From: CAYRXM01 sp964449465
GTDB taxonomy: Bacteria; Chloroflexota; Anaerolineae; JAFGEY01
Direction: 5' to 3'
DNA length: 64,000 bases
Assembly (NCBI GenBank): GCA_964449465.1
Contig: CAYVBK010000012.1
Location: 1-64,000 of the forward strand
Shown here piece by piece: positions 42,315-47,716 of this stretch. A program made the position numbers and the translations under genes. The notes below the pieces were generated by a model that did no database searches, was not told where the DNA came from, and worked only from the letters and a program-made list of their open reading frames with translations. How positions within the stretch are numbered: the first letter of the stretch is position 1; each line of letters opens with the position of its first letter.

Positions 42315-43466
42315 TTACTTGGTCGGTGCAAAGAACTTGAGGAACGGCTTTTGCCCACCCTTGATCTGGATGATAGCCGCCGTCTTGACCGGGTCATGAT
42401 TCTTGTCGAACGTGATCTTGCCCGATACACCTTCGACTTCGATGGCCGCCATCACATCGCGCACTTTGGTGGTGTCGGTGGTGTTGGCCTTTTGGATGGC
42501 CGAGAACAGGATGGTGGCGGCGTCATAGGCCAACACGGCCAGGGCATCCGGCTCTTTGCCATATGTGGCTTTGTACTTTTCCAAAAAGTTCTTGACGATA
42601 GGGCGTGGATCCGAAGCGGCATAGTGGTTGGAGAAATAGCCGCCGTCCACCGCCGTCACATCCAGATCGGCAGAATCCCAGCCATCTCCGCCCAGCAAGA
42701 CAGCGGTGATGCCTTTTTCTTTGGCTTGCTTGCCGATCAGGCTGACCTTGTTGTAATAGTCGGGCAGGAACATCACATCGGGCTTGGCATCGGCCACTTT
42801 GGAGAGGATGGCCGAAAAGTCAGTGTCGGTATCGGTATACGCTTCATAAACCAACACCTTGCCACCTTTTTTCTCAAAGGCATCCTTAAAGTACCCGGCC
42901 AGACCCATCACATAGTCGTTGCCCTTGTCATACATCACGGCAGCGGTCTTGGCGCCCAGGTCGCTCATGGCAAAAGAGGCCATCACATCGCCCTGGAACG
43001 GATCCAAAAAGCAGGCGCGAAAAGTAAACGGCTTGACGGCGCCGGTCTTGTCATCCACCGTCACTTTGGGGTTGGTCGAAGTGGGGCTGATTTGGAGCAC
43101 TTTTTTGGTGGCTACAATTTCAGAAATAGGAATGGATGCGCTAGAGCACACTTCGCCAATGATGAATTTGACTTTGTCTTGATCGATCACCTTATTGGCA
43201 GCATCGGTGGCCGCGGCCGGGTCACACTGCGAGTCGCCAACAACCCACTCGATGGGCTTGCCCAGCAAACCGCCCTTTTCGTTCCACTCTTTGATGGCCA
43301 GTTCGGCGCCTTCTTTGGACGACTGCCCAAAGGTCGGTACCGGCCCGGTCATCGGAAAGACCAACGCCACTTTGACCGCTTCTTTGGAGCCGGTCTGGCA
43401 GCCCACCGAACCCAACACGGTGGCCAATACGATCAGCAACGACACGACTTTGAACACGTTTTTCAT
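42315..43466 (-). CDS. livK: substrate-binding lipoprotein of the Liv transporter
   Basis: The protein is 383 aa. A signal peptide (MKNVFKVVSLLIVLATVLG) ends in a likely lipobox GSVGC, with an unusual Ser at -3, so it would be anchored outside the membrane. The mature protein has the periplasmic-binding-type I fold: VALVFPMTGPVPTFGQSSKEGAELAI, VGDSQCDPAAATDAANKVI, GEVCSSASIPISEIVATKKVLQISPTSTNP and the hinge FRACFLDPFQGDVMA. ATG 43466 follows GGAGGAGG. It is the first gene of the liv operon and 113 bp separate it from livH. Confidence 0.92.
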   Translation of the reverse strand: MKNVFKVVSLLIVLATVLGSVGCQTGSKEAVKVALVFPMTGPVPTFGQSSKEGAELAIKEWNEKGGLLGKPIEWVVGDSQCDPAAATDAANKVIDQDKVKFIIGEVCSSASIPISEIVATKKVLQISPTSTNPKVTVDDKTGAVKPFTFRACFLDPFQGDVMASFAMSDLGAKTAAVMYDKGNDYVMGLAGYFKDAFEKKGGKVLVYEAYTDTDTDFSAILSKVADAKPDVMFLPDYYNKVSLIGKQAKEKGITAVLLGGDGWDSADLDVTAVDGGYFSNHYAASDPRPIVKNFLEKYKATYGKEPDALAVLAYDAATILFSAIQKANTTDTTKVRDVMAAIEVEGVSGKITFDKNHDPVKTAAIIQIKGGQKPFLKFFAPTK

Positions 43467-43602
43467 CGAATGAACCTCCTCCTTGGAAAACCTGATTAAA
43501 AACGAGTCTGACAACGCCTGGGAGCCTACCCCATTACCAACCAAAGGTGATCTCACCCCTTTCGTCGAGATTGGTCAGGTTATCCTTCTCCTCGTTGAAA
43601 AG

Positions 43603-43956
43603 TTATTCTTCAAACACCAACTGCACTTCGGGCCGATCAATGTAGGTCAAAATAAGCCAGGATGCCGCCACCGAAAGAACATAGGTGATCAAGATAGGCC
43701 AGTTCAATGCCTGTGCCGAATAGACATTGGCCCAAAAAGTGATCAGTCGCACAATGATGTTGAATCCCTGCGTAAAAATGAGCAATTTGCGGCTCCAGGG
43801 TTTGTGATGAACTAGCGACCATCCCAATCCGGCGCACATCAGCACAAACAGGGCAATCAAAATGGCACTGGAGGCCGACAGCGGCCAGGGAAACAGGATA
43901 AAGGGCAAAATCTGAGACCAAGCGATCCAGGTAATGATCTGTGTCTGCTTTTCCAT
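43603..43956 (-). CDS. small membrane protein of unknown function
   Basis: The protein is 117 aa with about four hydrophobic segments (residues 8-24, 28-48, 60-78 and 85-105) and a Trp-rich start. No family is recognised. It is preceded by a consensus sigma-70 promoter (44086-44114) and a leader of about 120 bases containing the perfect hairpin ACATTCC/GGAATGT at 43985-44004. It could be a small transporter subunit or stress membrane protein; nothing in its sequence decides. Confidence 0.65.
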   Translation of the reverse strand: MEKQTQIITWIAWSQILPFILFPWPLSASSAILIALFVLMCAGLGWSLVHHKPWSRKLLIFTQGFNIIVRLITFWANVYSAQALNWPILITYVLSVAASWLILTYIDRPEVQLVFEE

Positions 43957-43984
43957 ATCGCCAAACTTTCACATCAGGCAAAGA

Positions 43985-44004
43985 ACATTCCGGCGTTGGA
44001 ATGT
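43985..44004 (-). promoter_or_regulatory. leader hairpin ACATTCC/GGAATGT
   Basis: A perfect 7-bp stem with a 6-base loop lies within the predicted 5' untranslated region of the small membrane-protein gene, 29 bp upstream of its start. A second palindromic stretch AAAACCGGGGTTTT is at about 44018-44031. Together they suggest a structured leader. Confidence 0.4.
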
Positions 44005-44085
44005 CTGGGGTTGAAAAACCGGGGTTTTGTTCAGACGATTGAACGCGTATTGACTTGCAACATGGTGATTTACGGTTGGATAGAG

Positions 44086-44114
44086 ATTATATCACCATGA
44101 TCTGGTTGTGTCAA
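44086..44114 (-). promoter_or_regulatory. perfect-consensus sigma-70 promoter
   Basis: On the minus strand TTGACA, 17 bases and TATAAT match the housekeeping consensus at all twelve positions. The -35 overlaps the stop codon of the deoxynucleoside kinase gene. It drives the small membrane protein at 43603-43956 with an untranslated leader of about 120 bases. Confidence 0.8.
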
Positions 44115-44779
44115 AAAGACACATTGAGCGGCAGCGGCATCTGTCGCGGCAGATGCCGCGCCCACGGCGCGTGCAGGGTTTCCAACACGCGCTGCGAAAC
44201 CTGTGAGAGATGCTGCTCATTATGCGCAAAATCCAGGTCATCGGTTGGGACGGTTAGCACGGCGCAAAGATTGAAATGAGCGATCCAATCCTCATAAAAG
44301 CGATTCAGCCGCTCCAAATAGGCCATAGAAATCTCTTGTTCATAATCGCGACCGCGGCTGTGAATGCGTTCCATCAATGTAGGCACCGAAGCCTGCAAAT
44401 AGATCACCAGGTCGGGCGGCGGCAGAATGTCAATCACTGTCTCGTACAACTGGCGATAGCTGGCATAATCGCGTTCGTTCATATAGCCCTGCTCGTGCAG
44501 GTTACGAGCAAAAATTTCGGCATCTTCATAGACGGTGCGATCCTGGATCACGGTGCCGGGGCGTTTTAGAATTTGGTGATGATGGCTCAGCCGTCGCGAC
44601 AAAAAGAAAATCTGCGAGTGAAAGGCCCAGGCGCGCATGTCTTGATAGAAATCGGCCAGGTATGGGTTTTCGCCCACCGGCTCGTAAAACGGCTCCCAGA
44701 GATAATACTCGCACAATTGTCTGGCCAGCGTAGACTTGCCCACGCCGATATTTCCGGCAATAGCGATAAATTTTTTCAT
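44111..44779 (-). CDS. deoxynucleoside kinase (dAdo/dGuo kinase type)
   Basis: The protein is 222 aa. The P-loop is GNIGVGKST (residues 9-17), followed by EPVGENPYLADFYQDM, the catalytic DRTVYEDAEIFA and SRGRDYEQEISMAYLERLNRFYEDW, the Arg-rich lid. These are characteristic of the deoxyadenosine/deoxyguanosine kinase family of Gram-positive and related bacteria. It phosphorylates scavenged deoxynucleosides. It lies 15 bp after the Hfq-like gene, so the two share a promoter. With the nucleoside phosphorylase and DeoC elsewhere, it suggests nucleoside salvage. Confidence 0.92.
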   Translation of the reverse strand: MKKFIAIAGNIGVGKSTLARQLCEYYLWEPFYEPVGENPYLADFYQDMRAWAFHSQIFFLSRRLSHHHQILKRPGTVIQDRTVYEDAEIFARNLHEQGYMNERDYASYRQLYETVIDILPPPDLVIYLQASVPTLMERIHSRGRDYEQEISMAYLERLNRFYEDWIAHFNLCAVLTVPTDDLDFAHNEQHLSQVSQRVLETLHAPWARHLPRQMPLPLNVSF

Positions 44780-44794
44780 GGCCGGAACCGCATC

Positions 44795-45031
44795 TCAATC
44801 CAGGTCTACATCAGCCGAAGCCGGATGCAGGTATTTGATCGCCCCCTTGCTGATCCACACCTCGGGGCCTTTGGCCGGCCGGATAAAGATCTCGTATGTG
44901 TCCACGCCGGTCAGCACGCCTTTGAGCACTTTGCCATCCAAAAACGTCACCTTGACCCACTTGTTTTCCAACGCCGCCATGTAAACCGCCTGGCTTTGTC
45001 CCCAATTTTTCTTGGCCTTGTCGTTGTTCAT
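44795..45031 (-). CDS. Hfq/Sm-like small RNA-binding protein
   Basis: The protein is 78 aa. The segment WVKVTFLDGKVLKGVLTGVD followed by TYEIFIRP matches the Sm1 motif, and WISKGAIKYLHP occupies the place of the Hfq Sm2 motif (YKHAIS). The short acidic tail ASADVDLD also recalls Hfq C-termini. The distal and proximal RNA-binding residues of E. coli Hfq are not all present, so RNA binding is likely but its style may differ. ATG 45029-45031 is preceded by AAAGGAAG. The gene is transcribed from a TTGCCC-16-TACAAT promoter at 45071-45098 and is followed by the deoxynucleoside kinase. Confidence 0.72.
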   Translation of the reverse strand: MNNDKAKKNWGQSQAVYMAALENKWVKVTFLDGKVLKGVLTGVDTYEIFIRPAKGPEVWISKGAIKYLHPASADVDLD

Positions 45032-45070
45032 GCTGCTTCCTTTCAAAAGATAATGGCTTTTCACAGGCCT

Positions 45071-45098
45071 ATTGTACTCGAAACTCGGCTCAGGGCAA
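45071..45098 (-). promoter_or_regulatory. promoter of the Hfq-like/deoxynucleoside-kinase operon
   Basis: On the minus strand TTGCCC, 16 bases and TACAAT lie about 40 bp upstream of the Hfq-like start. The first 36-bp repeat begins 21 bp upstream of the -35, so the repeat pair borders this promoter. Confidence 0.55.
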
Positions 45099-45118
45099 AA
45101 CGGCAAAAGGCAGTCACG

Positions 45119-45225
45119 CTTGCAGTAACACCTTGCTGAAACCGAAATGTAACCATTGCCCGTCCAACGTCTTTCAACGCGTAATAGAACTTGCAGTAAC
45201 ACCTTGCTGAAACCGAAATGTAACC
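45119..45225. CRISPR. CRISPR-like repeat pair (36-35-36)
   Basis: An identical 36-base sequence starting CTTGCAGTAACACCTTGC and ending CCGAAATGTAACC occurs at 45119-45154 and 45190-45225. The two are separated by a unique 35-base spacer. Flanking bases differ on both sides, so the repeat unit is exactly 36. That geometry is typical of CRISPR arrays, but only one spacer is present and no cas gene lies in the window. It could be a mini-array remnant, or a duplicated regulatory block between the divergent Hfq-like and SWIM promoters. Confidence 0.4.
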
Positions 45226-45241
45226 GACGGCGAAAAGCAGG

Positions 45242-45271
45242 TTGACAAATTGGCCTGATGTAGGGTATACT
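45242..45271 (+). promoter_or_regulatory. strong sigma-70 promoter before the SWIM gene
   Basis: TTGACA (45242-45247), an 18-base spacer and TATACT (45266-45271), 17 bp after the second 36-bp repeat. Transcription would start near 45278, about 150 bases before the SWIM start codon. Confidence 0.75.
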
Positions 45272-45277
45272 AGAATC

Positions 45278-45381
45278 AGAAATGCAACCTGCCAAATGGA
45301 GGCCAGTGTGAGCTTGGAACCTTGTCGTATATTGACGATATTTCAAACACCAGGTGTGTCTGTGTGAGCCTGGTGTTTTTT
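45278..45381 (+). ncRNA. candidate attenuated leader or small RNA
   Basis: The region transcribed from the promoter at 45242 starts near 45278 and meets an intrinsic terminator before any start codon: stem AAACACCAGG/CCTGGTGTTT (45345-45354 with 45369-45378), 14-base loop, T-run to 45381. Upstream in the leader TCGT-N6-ACGA can form a smaller hairpin. The SWIM gene begins 48 bases later, so this is either an attenuated leader or a separate small RNA of about 105 bases. I do not recognise a known riboswitch class. Confidence 0.55.
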
Positions 45382-45428
45382 GTTTGGTCGCCGCCGGATG
45401 ACCGGCTTGTCTTGGAAGGGAGAGTAGA

Positions 45429-45719
45429 ATGGACTCAGGGATGATCGGTAAAATTCTCAAGGCCAGGCAGTATGCAGAAGAGCGAGATCGAGTCATGTTC
45501 GACCGATTTTCTGTCACTTTTCGTGGCGAGAATAACGATCACAAGGTAGAGTATCAAAACGGAAAATGGGCCTGCACCTGCGACTTTTTCTCTTCGCATC
45601 AGTTGTGCAGTCACACCATGGCTCTGGAGCGCATCCTGGATCGTATGATCCACCCCATTGATGAAACCGTCGCCGAGACGGACCCAACCACCTCAATGCC
45701 AGAGGTGGCACTGGCCTGA
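45429..45719 (+). CDS. SWIM zinc-finger protein
   Basis: The protein is 96 aa. The motif WACTCDFFSSHQLCSHTMALE gives Cys-x-Cys-x(n)-Cys-x-His, the SWIM-type zinc finger. The N-terminal 25 residues are helical and basic/acidic mixed (KILKARQYAEERDR), and the C-terminus is acidic. SWIM domains bind DNA or proteins. ATG 45429 is preceded by GGAAGGGAGAG. It is alone on the plus strand behind the attenuator-like hairpin, and a bidirectional terminator follows. Confidence 0.82.
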   Translation: MDSGMIGKILKARQYAEERDRVMFDRFSVTFRGENNDHKVEYQNGKWACTCDFFSSHQLCSHTMALERILDRMIHPIDETVAETDPTTSMPEVALA

Positions 45720-45762
45720 CACAGACCCAACTCACCGGGCCAGATAAATCCATACATTGCAG

Positions 45763-45799
45763 AACCCCTCCCACCAAATCAGTCGGCGGGAGGGGTTTT
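45763..45799. terminator. bidirectional terminator AACCCCTCCC/GGGAGGGGTT
   Basis: A 10-bp perfect stem with a 15-base loop ends in TTTTG on the plus strand. It lies between the convergent SWIM and metallo-hydrolase genes and would terminate the SWIM transcript; the minus side has fewer A/T residues. Confidence 0.85.
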
Positions 45800-45800
45800 G

Positions 45801-46454
45801 TTACAGCGTCATAATCAAGGTTTGGCCCGAATACAGCTCTTTGAATCGCTCTGCATCGTTAACAGTGCCAACCACACCGGCGCCATAGTGCATCGGCACA
45901 GCCAGGCGCGGCCGAATAGCCTGGGCAGCCTGAGCGGCCTCCTCGGCGGTCATAACATAGGTGCCGCTGACCGGCAGCAGGGCCATGTCGCAGTGAATCT
46001 GCGCCATTTCGGGGATGTGATCGGTGTCGCCGGCAAAGTAAATGCTCTCGCCGTTTAGCGTGACCACATAACCGTTGTGCAAGGCATCTTGAGGGTGAAA
46101 CGGCACGCCGGGACTGCGGAATTTGGTCAGATTGTAGGCCGGCACGGCCTGAACGGTCACATCGCCAAGAGTCAGCGTTTCGCCGGGGCGCATGACCCGC
46201 ACATCGCCGCACGGCGAACCGCCCAATTTGGGCGCGGCGGTCTGATTGCACACGATCACCGTATGCGGGCCGCTGATTTGTTTGACATCGCCCGGCGAAC
46301 AATGATCGCCGTGTTCGTGGCTGACCAAAACAATGTCGGCTGCGGGCATGCCCGGCGGCAGCTTCCAGGGATCAAAATAGATCACCGGCGGCCCGTCCAA
46401 CCGAAAACTGTCATGCCCCAACCAGTGCAGTTTATCCACCAGATTGATCTTCAT
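45801..46454 (-). CDS. metallo-beta-lactamase-fold hydrolase
   Basis: The protein is 217 aa. The zinc motif HEHGDH is followed by the ligand Asp in YFAGDTDHIPEM and the last His in VPMHYGAG, as in UPF0173/UlaG-like hydrolases. The start (KLHWLGHDSFRLDGPPVIYFDPW) is typical of that branch, which acts on lactones or phosphoesters. ATG 46454 has AAAGGAG about nine bases upstream. It overlaps the end of the maoC-like gene by 23 bp and is part of a three-gene operon with maoC and fabG. Substrate unknown. Confidence 0.87.
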   Translation of the reverse strand: MKINLVDKLHWLGHDSFRLDGPPVIYFDPWKLPPGMPAADIVLVSHEHGDHCSPGDVKQISGPHTVIVCNQTAAPKLGGSPCGDVRVMRPGETLTLGDVTVQAVPAYNLTKFRSPGVPFHPQDALHNGYVVTLNGESIYFAGDTDHIPEMAQIHCDMALLPVSGTYVMTAEEAAQAAQAIRPRLAVPMHYGAGVVGTVNDAERFKELYSGQTLIMTL

Positions 46455-46941
46455 GCTCTGAACTCCTTTCTAAACCTGTATCATTGCGGCTGCGCACCAG
46501 CACATGCCAGTCACCAACCTGCACCACCTCACCGCGCTGATTCAACAATTCCAGATTCAATATCACCCTTCCCCCGCCAATGTGCGGTATAGGCCGGACT
46601 TCGTTCACTGTCAATCTGACATGCACCGTATCGCCAATATAGATAGGTTTGCTAAATTTGCAGGTCAATTCGCGAAAAGCGATCATCGAACCTTGCAACA
46701 TCCCCATCTGCATGGCCAGGCCAGAAGCGATGGCCAGCCCCAGCAGCCCGTGAGCGACGCGCTGTCCAAAAGACCCCTGCGCGGCCACCACCGCATCGGT
46801 GTGCAAAGCGTGAAAATCGCCCGACAGCCCGGCAAACAGCACCACATCGGCCTCGGTGATGGTGCGCGCGGCGGTGTGTATCTCGAGCCCTGCCTGGAAA
46901 TCTTGCAGGTACATGCTGTGATCGATTATGTGGTGTGTCAT
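46432..46941 (-). CDS. MaoC-like dehydratase
   Basis: The protein is 169 aa with a hot-dog fold. The hydratase-2 motif FAGLSGDFHALHTD contains the catalytic Asp and His, and FGQRVAHGLLGLAIASGL is also conserved. It would hydrate an enoyl-CoA or 2-enoyl thioester to the (R)-3-hydroxy form. It overlaps the metallo-hydrolase gene and starts 18 bp after fabG, which makes the reverse reaction partner. Confidence 0.88.
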   Translation of the reverse strand: MTHHIIDHSMYLQDFQAGLEIHTAARTITEADVVLFAGLSGDFHALHTDAVVAAQGSFGQRVAHGLLGLAIASGLAMQMGMLQGSMIAFRELTCKFSKPIYIGDTVHVRLTVNEVRPIPHIGGGRVILNLELLNQRGEVVQVGDWHVLVRSRNDTGLERSSEHEDQSGG

Positions 46942-46959
46942 CGGCTTTTCCTCTTTTCT

Positions 46960-47703
46960 CTACCGCATCCCCAAACCGCCATCCACAGAGATGACCTGCC
47001 CGGTGATAAAAGCGGCCTCGTCGGAGGCTAGAAACGCCGCCAAAGCCGCCACTTCATCCGGGCGACCAAACCGCCCCAATGGAGTAAGGGTCAAAGCCTG
47101 CTGCTTCCACTCGGCGGCCAGGTTCGCAGTCATGTCGGTCTCGATAAAACCGGGGGCAACGGCGTTGACGGTGATGCCGCGCCCGCCCACTTCGCGCGCC
47201 AGCGAGCGGGTCAGGCCGATCAGCCCGGCTTTGGCAGCGGCATAATTGGCCTGCCCCACATTGCCCATCAGCCCGGCCACCGACGAAACATTGATGATCC
47301 GCCCCCAGCGACGGCGGATCATGCCACGCAGTACAGCCCGCGCGGCATAGAACGCCCCATTGAGGTTGGTTTGCAGCACGGTATCCCAATCCTGGTCGGA
47401 CATGCGTGCCATCAGACCATCGCGGGTGACGCCAGCATTGTTGATCAGCACATCCAGGGCGCCCCATTCCCGTTCGATCTGCGCCACCATCTGATTGACC
47501 ACCTCGGCCGAGCGCACATCGGCCTGAATGACCATAGCCTGCCCGCCTTGTGCCTGAATTTCGGCGGCCACCGACCGGGCCGCCTCATCGCGGACGGTGT
47601 AATTGATGGCCACAGCCAGACCTTGAGCGGCCAGGCGGACGGCGATGGCTCGCCCGATGCCGCGCGACCCGCCGGTGACCAAAGCGACACGGTTGTTGTT
47701 CAT
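46960..47703 (-). CDS. fabG: 3-oxoacyl-ACP reductase (FabG-type SDR)
   Basis: The protein is 247 aa. The NADP loop is TGGSRGIGRAIA, with NNAGVTRDGLMARMS, the Ser-Tyr-Lys triad in NVSSVAGLMGNVGQANYAAAKAG, and the C-terminal FITGQVISVDGGLGMR. It reduces 3-oxoacyl-ACP or 3-oxoacyl-CoA to the 3-hydroxy compound, matching MaoC next door. ATG 47703 is preceded by GGAGGAAGGA; the open frame extends upstream without a site. The mannosidase gene ends 13 bp upstream, so it may be co-transcribed. Confidence 0.93.
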   Translation of the reverse strand: MNNNRVALVTGGSRGIGRAIAVRLAAQGLAVAINYTVRDEAARSVAAEIQAQGGQAMVIQADVRSAEVVNQMVAQIEREWGALDVLINNAGVTRDGLMARMSDQDWDTVLQTNLNGAFYAARAVLRGMIRRRWGRIINVSSVAGLMGNVGQANYAAAKAGLIGLTRSLAREVGGRGITVNAVAPGFIETDMTANLAAEWKQQALTLTPLGRFGRPDEVAALAAFLASDEAAFITGQVISVDGGLGMR

Positions 47704-47716
47704 TCCTTCCTCCTGT

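Noticed and set aside
45119..45225. A functional CRISPR-Cas locus
   Set aside because: Only one spacer and no cas gene within the window; kept as a CRISPR-like repeat pair.
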